Assembly (NCBI GenBank): GCA_024803745.1
Contig: JANJXV010000029.1
Coordinates: forward strand, 22,558,001 to 22,622,000
Direction of reading: 5' to 3'
Length of the DNA: 64,000 bases
From: Megascapheus bottae
Lineage: Eukaryota > Chordata > Mammalia > Rodentia > Geomyidae
Shown here: piece by piece, positions 13,063-25,775 of the stretch
Layout: every line of letters starts with the position of its first letter
How positions within the stretch are numbered: position 1 is the first letter of the stretch
The notes under the pieces: generated by a model
Told to the model about the DNA's origin: nothing
What the model saw: the letters and a program-made list of their open reading frames with translations, nothing else
Database searches by the model: none
Translations under genes and position numbers: made by a program

Positions 13063-13710
13063 TTGTGTGTTGGGCATTTTTCACTCATTGCCAGAACAGC
13101 CAGTACTACTTGTACTACTTGTACTTCTTTGTATTCCTGGAGAAGACTGATGCCTGATATTGGTGCAGTCACTGAATGATGATGGATTTTTGTGAATTTT
13201 CATATCCAGTCTGGTCCAGAATCATGATTCCCTTCTCTGTAACATCTTAATCCAACATAAGACCCCACCAAAACAGAGATTCTACAATTTTAATCTCAAT
13301 GTGCAGCACATGTAATTTTGTTATAGTTTGGAATATAATGTAAATGCTGTCAAAACCAGGACCATTTTATATGAGTCTCTGTATTGATTTCTAGAATTCA
13401 AGCTACTATTTTTAAAAGACATTTTATTTTCCCATGAGAAGACACAAACAGTTGCCTCAGAATGTCAGCATCTGAAATATTGACCTCTGACCTTCCCTGA
13501 GAGGCCCTGTATCTAAGATAACATGTTCTATTGTTTCATAACTCAAAGTTCTACTTCTACAAAGCACTCAGTCTTGACTAAGAAGTCTCTTTATATGGAT
13601 GGAATCTATGCCTCGACTAAATATAGGAGCTCAAAAAAATTAAGACCAAGATAAATGATCATAAATTTTGTTCAAGTTACATTATCATGAAAAAAATTAA
13701 TTGACTGTGC

Positions 13711-13945
13711 AACCAAATGCTGGTGGTTCACATGTGTCATTCTACCTACTCAGGAGGCTGAGGTTCGAGGATAATTGTTGAAAGCTAGCCCAGACTGGAA
13801 TTAACTGTCAAAAGAGCCAGAAGTGAAGCTCAGGTGGTATTACAGAGTGCTTAACCAAAAGATGCTCAGGGACAGGGTCAAACACTCAGTTCAAATCCCA
13901 GGAACAGTGTGTGCATGCACACACACACACACACACACACACACA
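13711..13945 (+). mobile_element. B1-dID-type SINE ending in (AC)n
   Basis: The B1-like head CTACTCAGGAGGCTGAGG is followed by an ID-like right half (AAGTGAAGCTCAGGTGG, GCTCAGGGACAGG). The A-rich tail has become a (CA)n microsatellite at 13919-13945. Confidence 0.75.
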
Positions 13946-14389
13946 AGATTTGTGCATAGTACTGTTTGAAGTCATACACAGGAGCTAACAAAGCTATTGT
14001 TTGTATTTTTAATAACATTTTAATGCATAAAGCAAGACATGTCTCTCATTGTGTCATAGCAGCCTTTATTTAAACTTCAAAGATTTTAAGAAATAACCTG
14101 CAATGCATTGAAAAATATTACCTTAGGGTGAAAAATCAGGCAAAGTGTTATTACAGATTGTTTTCTCTTAATATTTCTCCCCCACTCCTTGTTTTTTGAG
14201 TATGAATTTTGGATATCATTTCATAAAATAGTTTGAAAAAATCCCTACCTAAAACAAATTGATAAATTAATCATGTCATAGAGGCATACTTTCTTCTTAG
14301 TACCTAATTTAATTTTCTTAAAAATGTTAGCAGATATACAAAAACTGAAACCCCTCATTAGATTCTATCAGGCAATAATGTAGAAAAGC

Positions 14390-14944
14390 AAACTCAACAG
14401 CAAAAGAAACTAAAGAAATAGTTCACATATATGGATAATAAAACAACACATTGTATAGAATCATGAGTAGATCATTGAAAAAAATAAGCAGAAACATTCA
14501 AAAAATCAGTTGTTAATGACAATTAGAACACTTCCTACCAAAAGCCTTGGGATGTGATAAAGATAGTCATGAAAGAAAAGTTTTATTTATAAACATTTGC
14601 ACAAAATTATGTATATTTCAAGTAAATATTCTAATGATGTGCCTCAAGTTTCAACACAAGATGTAGCCAAACCATAAATTAGGGAAAATAGTAAATATTA
14701 GAGAAGGAACTAATAAAACTAATAATGGTTAGAGAACAAATCAATGAAATAAATAAACTATACAAAGAATAATTGACACAAAGAGTTTCTTCTTTGAAAA
14801 AAACAACTAAAACTGGTAAACTAAAATTGATAAATTAGCGATTCTAACCAGAAACAGGAAAAAGACCTACATAAGTACAATTGGAAATAAAAATGGGCGT
14901 ATCTCAAAAAAATACCAATGGAATCCAGCAAAATATGAGACCCT
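14390..14944 (+). mobile_element. Old L1 ORF2, segment 1 of 4
   Basis: It matches internal L1 ORF2: CAATGAAATAAATAAACTA, ACAAAGAGTTTCTTCTTTGA and AAATTGATAAATTAGC followed by CTAACCAG. The same element resumes at 15166, 16086 and 17163 after later insertions. Confidence 0.75.
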
Positions 14945-15165
14945 GAGGGAAATATCCTAGGTACTTAGAAGGCTCGAGATCTGAGGATCAAGGTTCAAAG
15001 CCAGCTTGGGCACAAAAGGACCTGAGACACTTATCTCCAATTAACCTCTAGAAAACAGGAAGTGGGGCTTGGCTCAAGGGTAGGGTGGTAGCCTTGAGCC
15101 CAAGAGCTCAGGGACAGCACCAAGGCCAAGTTCAAGACCCATGATCCACAAAAAAATTATAGTTA
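14945..15165 (+). mobile_element. B1-dID-type SINE inside old L1
   Basis: It begins ATATCCTAGGTACTTAG and has GATCTGAGGATCAAGGTTC, TCCAATTAACCTCTAGAA, GGGTAGGGTGGTAGCC and an A-rich tail. It lies between two contiguous parts of the L1. Confidence 0.8.
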
Positions 15166-15331
15166 AATATAGTTGAAAATCTAGAATAAATGGATAGATA
15201 TCCAGATGTCCTTAACCTTGAAAACTGAATTAAGGGAATGTCACTTCATCTCTAATGTCAATGGGACTGAAGAGTAATAAAAAGGCTGCCAATAAAACTT
15301 TCTAGGACTCAATCAATTCACTACTGAATTC
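15166..15331 (+). mobile_element. Old L1 ORF2, segment 2 of 4
   Basis: It continues ORF2 with AATAAATGGATAGATATCC and AATCAATTCACTACTGAATT. The last 14 bases (15318-15331) are repeated at 16072-16085. Confidence 0.7.
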
Positions 15332-16071
15332 CTTTTTCTTCTATATATTTTTATAGTAGTTAATAGAAGGGTTACATTATATTCACTAGATAGAAGGTGC
15401 ATTACTTTACAAACATTGATACCCTTTCTCATGACGTGGTCCCCATTTCCCTCCCACCAACCCTCATCTTGTTTTCCCCCCTTGCCTATCCTGTTTCAAA
15501 TAAGCATATATGTATAATATATCAGGTAACAAGTTGAAAAGATATGAGAGATAACATAGTACATTAAGGACAACAATCACTCATTATATGGCTTTTGTTT
15601 CTATATCGTGGGAGTCCTTTCATTTAGTATCATTCTATAAGTCACTATGTATCTAGGTTTTGTTCTTTTGTAACTCTCTGCTAGGAGAGCCCGAGGTTTC
15701 TACTGATTATGACAAATGAGGGAAACCATTGAGCCTATGTTCCTTTGAGTCTGGTTTACTTCATTTAATATGATTTTTTCTAAGTCTTCTCACTTCCTGA
15801 CAAAAGGGGCAATGTTCTTTCTGACAGCAGCATAGAATTCCATTGTGTATAAATACCACATCTTGTTAATCCACCCATGAACTGAGGGGCATCTGGGTTG
15901 GTTCCATATCTTTGCTATGGTAAATAGTGTTGCAATGAACATCGTTGTGCTAGTGGATTTTGTATGTCCTTGTTTCTGAACAATTGGGTAAATGCCAAGG
16001 AGTGGAATTGCTGGGTCATAGGGGAGCTCTATGTTTAGGCTTTTGAGGAAGTGCCATACTGCTTTCCATAG
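15332..16071 (-). mobile_element. 5'-truncated L1 inserted into old L1
   Basis: On the minus strand the element runs from ATGGAAAGCAGTATGGCAC (end of ORF2), through GCATAGAATTCCATTG complement, to the polypurine 3' UTR and A-rich tail. It is about 740 bp and is flanked by a 14-bp perfect target-site duplication, TCACTACTGAATTC. Confidence 0.9.
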
Positions 16072-16085
16072 TCACTACTGAATTC

Positions 16086-16263
16086 TACCAGATCTTTAAG
16101 AAGAAGTATTGCCATGAAATTGAGAGGGCACCCTACCAAACTCATTATTCAAAGTCAAAATTATAATTATTCTAAAATTGGAATGGAAATAAAAAGAACT
16201 ATAGACTAGTCTCTTTATTGAACAGACCAAAACTTAATCAATTACTTGAAAACAACAAAATTT
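16086..16263 (+). mobile_element. Old L1 ORF2, segment 3 of 4
   Basis: ORF2 resumes with CTACCAGATCTTTAAGAAGA and runs to ACTTGAAAACAACAAAATTT, where the next insertion begins. Confidence 0.7.
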
Positions 16264-17149
16264 TTTCTATTTTTGGTGTAAAGGAGATGAACAGAGGGGT
16301 TACAGTTACATAAATAAGGTAATGAGTACATTTCTTTTTAAACAGTGATACCCCCTCCCTCATTTTCTCTCCCTTAGGCCTCCCTACTCCCTTTCCTCCG
16401 AAGTTGCACTGTTCATTTTTAACAGTGTCCAGTGAGAATCATTGTTGCATTAGTTCATTCTTCTGCTCTTTCTGTAATTCCCTTTCACTCCCACAGATCA
16501 GATAAATTTATATATGACAAAGGGTATAGAAAACAAAAATGGAGAAAAAATAGAAATAATGGCATAGAGGACATAATAAGAAACTCTTGTTTCTAATTCT
16601 TTCACTTCCTCCGATAAGCTTAATTAAATATGGGCCTATGTACTTAGCAATTAGTCTATTGTGATGTCCTGCTAAGAATATTTTGGTTGCAACAAATGAA
16701 GGAAACCATGCAATCTATGTTTCTTTGAGTTTGGCTTACTTTTCTTAACATAATTTTTTCTAAGTCTTTTCATTTCCTTATGTATGGGGCAATGTTATTC
16801 TTTCTGATGGAAGCATAGAACTCCATTGTGTGTGTATTTATACATATAGATATATACATATATAGAATTCCATTGTGTGTATGTGTGTGAGTGTGTATAA
16901 ATATATATATGTGTACATATATAAACAATATATCATATCTTCTTGATCCATTCATCTACTGAGAGAAACTTGGATTGTCCTATATCTCAGCTATGTAGAA
17001 TAAATCTATACTAAATCTACCAGAACAATGATGGCCTTCTTTGCAATCATTTGTAAATATCAAGGAATGGGATTGCTGGGTTATAGGGGAGCACTGTGTT
17101 CAATCTTTTGAGAAACCTCCATACTACTTTCCAGAGCAGTTGAAAAAGT
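16264..17149 (-). mobile_element. Second minus-strand L1 in old L1
   Basis: This is an older 3' UTR type with GTAACCCCTCTG complement at the tail. Its 5' end matches ORF2 (ACTGCTCTGGAAAGTAGTATG on the minus strand). The flanks GAAAACAACAAAATTT (16248) and GAAAACAAAATTT (17150) look like a target-site duplication with a small indel. TG/TA microsatellite at 16830-16925 interrupts it. Confidence 0.8.
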
Positions 17150-17162
17150 GAAAACAAAATTT

Positions 17163-17640
17163 AACAACATATCAGTAAGGTCATATTTTTACACCAGAAT
17201 CACACTGATTTCATATGACAAATGCAATCTTAGCTCAACATATGTAAATCAATAAATGTAATATAGCATACAAACAAATTCAAAGATAATCATCTTGATT
17301 CATGCAGTAAAAGCCTTTGACAAAATCCAACTTCCTTTTTTGTAAAATCCTCTGAAGAAACTATAAATAGGAATAAATACCTAACTAAACGAGGATATTT
17401 CTGTATATGTAACCATAAATATCCTTTATATCTCTCATACATACTATATATCTTTTTATATTTATATATTCTTTGTATTTACTTATATGCATAGACAGGT
17501 AAATAAATCAATAGATAAATACTTATTAGATCTTTAAGAATATATTTTTCCTATAGTTTAATATATACACTAACACATTAGTGAGACCATCAGAAATCTT
17601 TTTGTGAATAGTAAAACATCATTTAAATGACTGAAAAAAT
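17163..17640 (+). mobile_element. Old L1 ORF2, segment 4 of 4
   Basis: It contains CTCAACATATGTAAATCAAT and AAAAGCCTTTGACAAAATCC, both hallmark ORF2 stretches. Similarity fades into AT-rich sequence after about 17350. Confidence 0.7.
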
Positions 17641-17877
17641 TAATCAATAACGAGAACAATTTACTGAAATAATTCCTATTTGAAATGTAAGGAATATTTG
17701 TGTAATCATATTTAGATATGAACATAAAAATACAAAAATACATCAAGCTATCAAAGATATTTCTGTTAAATGCATGCCAAAACTATCTTCAGCAAATGCC
17801 AAAGATGATTGTTTTCTAGGCTAAAGACAAAGATCCCTTTTTTGTTGATACCCCTTTATCAACAAGAGAAAATCTAC

Positions 17878-17905
17878 AATAACAACAACAATAATAATAA
17901 TAATA
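17878..17905 (+). repeat. (AAC/AAT)n microsatellite
   Basis: A short run of AAC then AAT units. Confidence 0.8.
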
Positions 17906-18199
17906 TGTGAGAAATATATCATCATTTTTTATTTCTTTTAAATTGACACCATCTTAAACAAAAAAAGAAAGATTTATTGTTTTATGCTTTTCATTATTAG
18001 AAAACATATAAAATAACTAAATGTGAAACTATTTACAGAAATACCTTCTTTTTTTGTTCACTTAATAAGCCTTACAAAATACTGTTTTTGTTATAATTTT
18101 GTGTGGAGGATTTTGTTGTAAATTAAGGGCTACATCTTTCTGCAGCAACAATAACAATAAAAATTGCTTTCATCAAAATGAAGATGATAAATTTTTAGG

Positions 18200-18312
18200 C
18201 TTAAAAATGTGCAAATCCCAGGGGTAGGGTGATAGCCTTGAGTTGAAGAGCTCAGGGACAGTGCCCAGGCCCAAAGTTCAAGCCTCATGACCCACAAAAT
18301 AGAAATAATAAT
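18200..18312 (+). mobile_element. SINE right half only
   Basis: Only the right monomer of the B1-dID type is present: GGGGTAGGGTGATAGCC, AAGAGCTCAGGGACAGTG and CATGACCCACAAAAT. Confidence 0.7.
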
Positions 18313-18327
18313 ATTTTGCAAATCTCT

Positions 18328-18528
18328 GGGGCTGGGAAATTTGGTTTAGTGGTAGAGTGCTTTCCGAGCATGCATGAAGACCTGGGTTAGATTCCTCAGT
18401 ACCACATACACAGAAAAGGGTGGAAGTGGTGCTGTGGCTCAAGTGGAAAAGTGGTTAGCCATGAGAAAGCCCAAGGACAGTGTCCAGGCCCTGAGTTGAA
18501 GCCCCAGGGCTGGTTTAAAAAAAAAAAG
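18328..18528 (+). mobile_element. ID-like dimer SINE
   Basis: The head is GGGGCTGGGAAATTTGG with GTGGTAGAGTGCTTTCC. The right half has GTGGTGCTG...AAGTGG-style A box sequence (GTGCTGTGGCTCAAGTGG) and an 11-base A tail. Confidence 0.88.
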
Positions 18529-18810
18529 GAAAGCAAATCGGAGAATAAGCTGTTCAAGACTCCTCTGAAAATGACTTCGTCATACACAAGCAGTGAAGAT
18601 GTTCAGTGGCTCCTGTAAATGTAGATTTCATTCTCAGAAGCTACAGAGATTATCTCTCTTTGTTTTTCTTAATATACAGTTTCTGATTATTTTCACATTT
18701 CTTCAAAATACTTAAGGAGCTGCACAAAAATTTTAAACTTAAACTATGATTGATTCTGTTGTCTTAAATTCAATTATTCCACTAATGTAAAACTAAGAAG
18801 AAAATTGTTG

Positions 18811-19105
18811 CGAGGTGCTAATGGCTCATGACAATAATCTCAACTACTCGGGAGGCTGAGATTTGAGGACTGAGAATCAAAGTCAGCCAGGATAGTAATG
18901 ACTATGAGGCTCTTATCTTTAATTAGCAAGCATCCCCTCCACCCCAAAAAAGAAAAACAACAACAAAAAAAAAAAACAAAAAACAAACCCGGGAATTGGA
19001 GCTGTAGCTCAAGTATTAGAGCACAAACAGGTTCAGCACCTAGGCCCTGAGTTCAAGCCCTAGGACCGAAACAAAACAAAACAAACAAAATATCAAAAAA
19101 AAAAA
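18811..19105 (+). mobile_element. B1-dID-type SINE with long A/C-rich linkers
   Basis: The B1-like CTACTCGGGAGGCTGAGA is followed by an expanded A-rich middle (18945-18985), then GAGCTGTAGCTCAAGTATTAG and a (AAAAC)n tail. Confidence 0.8.
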
Positions 19106-20554
19106 AAACTTGTGGATATTTCACTATTGCCCCTACCATTCAAAATTCAAAATGTTATTTATTATGTAAATTCAGTGAGATGAAACCTAAACCAAGGAAT
19201 ATATTTTTCTTTACAAAAAAGGAACTGATTTTCAAAATGCTTTAGAGATGATTTTGTTATTGAAGAATATATAATATGTCTGAAAATACAGCTTTGTCTT
19301 AGAAGTGAAGTATTGAAAAGTATTTAAAAAGATACATGAAAAACATATATTTCCACAATTCTTATAATACTAACCTCAACTGTATAGTATATTGTATGCC
19401 AACTAGTATTATAAGTAGTATCTACGCTCTTGCCATTTATAATAGGCAGGCCTTGGCAGAGCACTTTACTTAGTAGCACATTTTTTTACATTTCTTAATA
19501 CACTAATAATATGTGTTTAACTTTATATTTGTCAACTTTTGACTAATAGGTTTATTGATTTTACATGTACATAGGCACTCTTGTCAGAGGGGAGAAAGTG
19601 GTAGTAACTGATGTACTATAGCCATTCACATACAAATTGCTTCATTTCACCAAATTTCTTTGTCTAAATAAAAAATACATATTTTCAATAATGAAGAATG
19701 TATTCTAGCTTCTTCTGGGCCTGTTTCATGTGCATAACCAAAACCTAATAGATTAGTATTATAAACTTTCTCTTGTGTACTTGTTATAAAATTACTCTTT
19801 ATTTTATTTGATCTTTTAATATGACAGTAAGCAATCATTATGCTGTACAAATGACTGTGATACTCTCTAATCCCTCTGGTGTACATGCAAATACATCAGT
19901 CTTCACAATAGTTTAGTTAAGCAGGAAAATATTATGATATTTATTAGTGATTATGGCAGGATGTTTGCACCAAGTGAATCTTGAATGAAAGGATGCAACA
20001 ATATAAGCAATCATTTGAATGGTTTCATATTTCATGAATCATAAATTTTATATTCATTATTACTTAGATAAAATGTGGTTTTCATATGAACTTTGGAACA
20101 TTCATTCAACCCAAAAATGTGCACTGGGAATTGGCCACAATCTGGGAGTTGGCCTCAGAAACTTTCTCTCTAGAAGAAAGAGAGCGGAAAGAGAAAGAGG
20201 TTAGGATGGACAGGAAGTTTAGTAAGAGTGTGAAGAAAGTCTTATGGGAGCACACAATATAAAAAGCTTTCTGTAATAAATGACATCTTGGGTAAGCTAT
20301 CAAACTTTGATGCCTAGATTTATAGTAATTTGAGAAACCAATTATATTGTAAAAATTAAAGAAATTCCAATGTTGAAAATCAATATCAGCAAGAAAAATC
20401 AAAGGGTAAAAAATACCTGTTTGTGTGTATGTATAATATGTGTATATTAGTGTGTGAGAGAAGCATTTTGTAAATATTTTTCTTTCTATTTCTTTCTTTT
20501 CTTCTTACCTTCTCTCTTCCTCCCACCCTGCATCTCCCTGTCATTGTGTGTGTG
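19106..20554. other. Intronic sequence without recognised repeats
   Basis: Unique AT-rich intron. A 98-codon minus-strand frame at 20106-20402 shows no recognisable domain and is taken as chance. Confidence 0.5.
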
Positions 20555-20762
20555 TGTGAATGGGTGTTTGCTGGGACTTGAGCTCAGTCAGGGCTTGTTC
20601 AGTAAGCTGTTTTGTTCAAGGCTAGCACTCAACGATAATTCCACTTTCAGTATTTTGCTGATTAACTGAAGATTAAAGTCTTATAATCTTCAATCCTTAA
20701 GTCTCAGATCTCAGCTTCCTGGGTAGCTAGGATTACAGTCATGAACTACTGGTGCCCAGGTA
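20555..20762 (-). mobile_element. B1-dID-type SINE
   Basis: The minus-strand copy has TTGAGCTCAGTCAGGG, TGTTCAAGGCTAGCACTC and TCCTGGGTAGCTAGGATTAC, with a (TG)n at its low end. Confidence 0.78.
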
Positions 20763-22184
20763 TAAATATTTTCATTTTTAAGCCAAACAACATGATGCAG
20801 ACTATGTCTAGTTTAGGGTTGTATTGTAGTGAGAAAATAAAGTCTGAGATACATTTACAAGGACAACAGAATGATGAGCCATTTAAGTGTGCTGTACATT
20901 TTGGAAAAATAACTGTACATTTAGTGGACTTGTGAATAGAGAAACTATTTACATGAGTTATCGAATGGTCAGATTGCTGTCACAGTGGCAGTCTTAAAAA
21001 AATAAAACCAGATATTCTGAAATAACATCAAGAGAACAATTTATTTCTTCGAATATGTGTGTATTTTTCATAAAGGAATGGCAAAAATATGTTTAAATTT
21101 CTCTGTTTTTCCTTGTTATTTGGTTCTTTGGTAAAGGGCAGTATTTATATTTCCAGTCTGTCAGTCTTCGGCAGTTTTAAACTGTAACAACTGAAACCAA
21201 CGTAGGAAAGACTTCAAAGCAGTTAGTTATTTTAATATTTATTCATAGCTGAAATAAAGTATTATAAACATAATTTTTATCTCTGAATTACAAAATTTAT
21301 CTGTAGGGAAAGGACCAAAATGAAACAAAATATCCCTTACTAGTTTTGAAATTGTTATTTATATGCATCATATGAACATACTTGTTACCTATTTTGGGTC
21401 TCAGAGAGAACTCTTGATGTGGGATTTGTAGATAGTGTTTCTGCCATTTTTAATTTGCGATAAGGGGTCACACAGAGATTTTATATCTTTCATCCTCTTA
21501 TTTTACAGCTTTGCTGCTGTCAGAATTATGAAAATTGTGTTGTAGAAAAATGCACACTATTTAAGCAAGTATGCGTATAAATCACTTCATAATTTTGTGA
21601 AATTATGATTTCTGACTCAGAAGGTTTGGTTGGGGCCTAGGCATCTTCACTTTTTATTAGAATTTCAGTTAATTTATCTCTATTTTGATTCAGGATGGCA
21701 TGTCTACACACTCACATGCACATGCAAACACACACACTCACACACAGTCATGCACTAACATTTATGTTTTCTTTGCTCTTATAACACTGTATCACTAAAT
21801 TGACTATGAATAGTTAAAATAAGCTTCATATAAAACCTATTAAATTGAATATTTAGAAGCATTTTCCTTATTTTAATTTTATTCTGAATGCCATCCGCTG
21901 GGATTTAGGCTACACGCCTGTAAGCTAATGTACTCTTTACATTTCTGGAAGTCCTTCTGAAAATTGCTTGGTGGTTCCAGAGTCACAGTAATTACATTAT
22001 CACAGTGAAATGATTTATTTTTACCTATTAATGAGGCAGTAGCCAGAGTCACACTTAGGAGCCCATACATTCATATTCTTCATTATATTATATACGTACC
22101 ATTGTGTCATTTGCTGAATTATTGATAGAATGGACCTGTTTAGATGTTTTTTTTAATATTTTTATCTGTGTTTGTATGTGTGTG
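20763..22184. other. Intronic sequence without recognised repeats
   Basis: Unique sequence with a degenerate (CA)n at 21713-21748. No other feature seen. Confidence 0.5.
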
Positions 22185-22411
22185 TGTTTCAGTTTGTGTC
22201 AGAATTTAAACTAAGAGCTTTATGCACTTGGTTGGATCTTTCAAGTTTGGAGCTTTGCTATTTGAGCAACACCTCTGCTTATAGCTTTTGACTAGTTAAA
22301 AGAGGATAAGTGTTTCTCAGATTTGTTTAGCCAAGCTGGCTTTGAACCTCCATCCTCCATGTCTCCTCTTGAGTGGCTATAATTACAGGTGTGAGCCATC
22401 AGGGCCTGGCT
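22185..22411 (-). mobile_element. B1-dID-type SINE, diverged
   Basis: The segment has GCTATTTGAGCAACACC, CAAGCTGGCTTTGAACC and AATTACAGGTGTGAGCCATC. A TG-rich run precedes it. Confidence 0.7.
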
Positions 22412-22779
22412 ATTGGATCTTTAGTTTAGAAATGTGTAAAATAAAGAGAGATTTAGCTATCTCTTAAAGCAATGGTTAACAGATAAACCATAAACAGGCT
22501 GTGTGGTTAGTGCTAACATCTAAAAATTAAAGAGCTAAAATATCAACTGACTGTTTTTCTATTTTCTGAATATTACATCAAGGCCTAAGGACCACCCAAT
22601 ATTCATATTTTACATAAGTGCTTTTTATAGTTCATAAATGAGCTTTAAAATATAACAGAATAAAAAGGGTATGCATGTTTAGCTTTAGTCAAATGCTTCT
22701 AATAATGTAAGAAACTGAAGATATTTTTTCAACTCTTATTCACCAAAGAGAGTATTTTTCCCTTAAAGAAAAATTTTTC

Positions 22780-22972
22780 AGAGGCCAGGAGCATGGCCTA
22801 GTAGTAGAATGCTTGCTTAGCATGCACTAAGCCTTGGGTTCAATTCGTCAGCACCACATACACAGAAAAAGCAGGAAGTGATGTAGTGGCTGAAGTGGTA
22901 GAGCACTAGCCTTGAGAAAGCCCAAGACAGTGCCCAGGCCCAGAGTTCAAGCCCAGGACTGGGGAAAACAAA
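22780..22972 (+). mobile_element. ID-like dimer SINE
   Basis: GAGGCCAGGAGCATGGCC begins the ID-like half (AGTAGAATGCTTGCTTAGC). The right half has GTGGCTGAAGTGGTAGAGC and ends CCCAGGACTGGGGAAAAC. Confidence 0.88.
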
Positions 22973-23639
22973 ACAAAACTAAAACCTTTTCAGTACAATT
23001 TAATCCTAGTGTCATGTAAATCCTGCATTCCGAATCTGTTCTCAAACATGAACTGTTCGTCAAATTTCAATTAAGATGAATGTGAAAAATTAATAAACCA
23101 CTTACTTCAGATACTTCAAAACTAATGCAAGTCTATTAATCATGCAGTCCCCTGAAAATCGAAGATTTGGGTTTGTTCAATTAGGGTTTATGGTTTACTC
23201 CTGTTTAACTTTTAAATACATTATTCCTTATGCTTAATAGAGCATTGTAGAGAAGATGAAATGTGGCTATTGATTTCTCCTAAGAGGTAAATACATTTTA
23301 GCAATGATTTAACTCATTGAATTTTTTTCATATACAAAAGGTAATTTTCAGACACAGCCAATCAGCGAGTTGATTAGGATAGATGGCTTTTAAAGTCTGT
23401 TTAGTATGTCTGCAGGGTCATAGAGTAGTTTCTGGGCAGAAGGGAGAAGACTTACAAATGGTTTTTCAATTGTGTCCCTGTTCCAGTTGTAGGCATGCAG
23501 AAAAAGTTCCAAATAATTGATTGTATTTTGTTAATTAATTTTTGATGACATACTGTGCTTCTAACCATATATTAGGCACCGTGTATTAATTTCACAGTTC
23601 ATTTCTTTAAGGAAATGAGGATTTGAAAGGAAGAAAATG

Positions 23640-24110
23640 AGCTGGGTGCCAATGGCACATACCTGTAACCATACCTTCTCAGGAAGACCTAAAGATCTTG
23701 ATTTGATGCTAGCCCAGGCAGCAAAGTCCTTTAGACTCTTATCTCTACTTAGCCAGCAAGAAGCCAGAAGTAGAGCTGTGGCTCCTGTGGTAGAGCACTA
23801 GCCTCCAGCAAAGACAACAATACATAAATAAAGTTTAGCAGGGCGCAGTGGCTTATGCCTGTAATCCTAGCTACTCTGGAGGCTAAGATCTGAGGATCAA
23901 GATTCAAAGCCAGCCCAGGCACAAAAGGACCTGAAACTCTTATCTCCAATTAACCTCTAGAAAATGGGAAGTGGGGCTTGAGCTGAAGAGCTCAGGGACA
24001 GTGCCCAGGCCTAATTCAAGCCCCATGACCCACAAAAAAATTAATTAATTAATAAAGTTTAGAGTGTGTTGAGGCCCTGAATTCAATCACCTGGGGCAGC
24101 ACAAAAATGG
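23640..24110 (+). mobile_element. B1-dID-type SINE (outer, split)
   Basis: The left part (23640-23838) has GCTGGGTGCCAATGGCAC and GTAGAGCTGTGGCTCCTGTG. Its right end resumes at 24063 with TGTGTTGAGGCCCTGAATTC after a nested copy. Confidence 0.78.
23839..24050 (+). mobile_element. B1-dID-type SINE nested in another
   Basis: A younger copy with CAGGGCGCAGTGGCTTATGC, TCCAATTAACCTCTAG and CATGACCCACAAAAAAA. It is bounded by the perfect 12-bp duplication AATAAAGTTTAG (23827-23838 and 24051-24062). Confidence 0.9.
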
Positions 24111-24498
24111 GGAAGATGCAAGGTGGTAAAAGTGCTTTTGCACAGAGATAAGTTAATTGAAAATGGCAAGGATTTTCAAAAGAAAACTATGTCGCACAGT
24201 TTCGATTATCAGTGAAGGCTTTATGTACAAGCTGAGATTTGAGTCTGGATTCAAAGGAACCATCTTCTAACATGTGCTTGTTTATGGGGAGAACAAATAA
24301 TGGTGTTTAAGGAGCAACACAGACAATATCAGTGATAGGGTGTATGCACAGGGTGAGATTTAGTTTTCACATAAGGCTTTGGAAGAATGATGAAGAATGG
24401 TAGGAAATAATGTTAGCAATGGAAGGTTTAAGTCTGTAAAGAAGCCAGGAGGGCCAGATAGAGCTAGAGTATTTGAACTGGTGGGAAATAAAACCATC

Positions 24499-24526
24499 TT
24501 AAATAAACAAACAAACAAACAAACAA
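24499..24526 (+). repeat. (AAAC)n microsatellite
   Basis: About five AAAC units within unique intron. Confidence 0.85.
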
Positions 24527-25574
24527 GTCCCAGTTTTGGCACACACTCAAAAATAGAAGTTTCAATTGCATTGGAAATATATCAGTGCCTAGCGTGTTTC
24601 ATGGATGACGCAGCTCCAATTCGTGGACATATGACCTATGCTCTAAGGACAAACTCACACTTGATCTAGTGCCCTACAATGGCTATAGTGTAATTCTTTA
24701 TATTTTTTAAACAAGCAACACCACAATGTCATTTTTCTCTGGGCTCTCCAAATTATGCCTCCTATCACGGTATTCTGATATGAGAATACACAGTGAACTC
24801 TGCCTTGGTCAGGAGGTTCTGTCATCTATCCACATAAAGGAGTTATATAAAACCAGCACTATGTTTGTATAATGACACTGAATCTAAGCTTAAATCTTTA
24901 TTGCTATTTTCTTTCAAAGTTGTGGCTTCTATAGCTGCCACAGGCCTAAGGTAAATACCATTTTTCAGCCTCATAGTTTTCCAGGTGATAAATTAAGAAA
25001 GCACTTTAGAAACATTTTCTCATTTATAAGCTGGCTTCTGGAGTCTGGCTAGCAGATCACTGAGTTCTACACCCCCTGCAGGCCTAAGAAATTAAATTCT
25101 GAACAAACCTCTAGCAATTATTTCCCCAATAAAATTGTGCAAAAATATAGCACTGTGTTGGAAAATATCAATGGCTAAATCAGAGAGTCTGTTACGTATT
25201 TCCTTTTCTGAATCTCTAAATATATTTAAGCTGATATTTTGTTATTTGCATAAACTAGATTTAGTTCGCTTTTTCCCTGTTCTATACTGGTAATCCCTTG
25301 TTAGTTTTTCTCTAACTTCTATTTGTTTAATATTTATCTTTCAAAGTTATTGATGAATACAAGATATTTATTTGCCCAATATTTCTATGTGACTTAATTT
25401 ATGAAAGTGCCAGCTTTCTCAATTTTTCTTTACCTCACTTGCCTTCTCATTTGATCACCTTTAATATTTTTATGACCTCTCATTTCCACATACACTAGCA
25501 GGAAATTCTTCTTTTCTTCCTACTTTCCTTCCTTCCTTCTTCCTTTCTTCATTTCTTTCTCCCTTTTCCTTACA

Positions 25575-25775
25575 GGACGGGCCCTGTTTCTTAGTGGTTT
25601 TGCAAAAGGATGGCACTGTATCACAGGAGCTACAGCTCTACTTCCTGCTTTTGGGTGGTTAATTGGAGATAAGAATTTTGTGGACTCACCTCCCTGAGCT
25701 GACTTCAAAGCTAGGTCCTCACAGCTCAGCCTCCTGAGTAACTCAGATTATTGGCATGAGCCACTGATACCTGGA
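25575..25775 (-). mobile_element. B1-dID-type SINE, diverged
   Basis: The segment has GGTTAATTGGAGATAAG, CTCAGCCTCCTGAGTAAC and ATTGGCATGAGCCACTG on the plus strand. A CT-rich run lies at 25508-25570. Confidence 0.7.

Noticed and set aside
20106..20402. 98-codon minus-strand frame
   Set aside because: No domain, AT-rich composition, overlaps other open frames; taken as chance.
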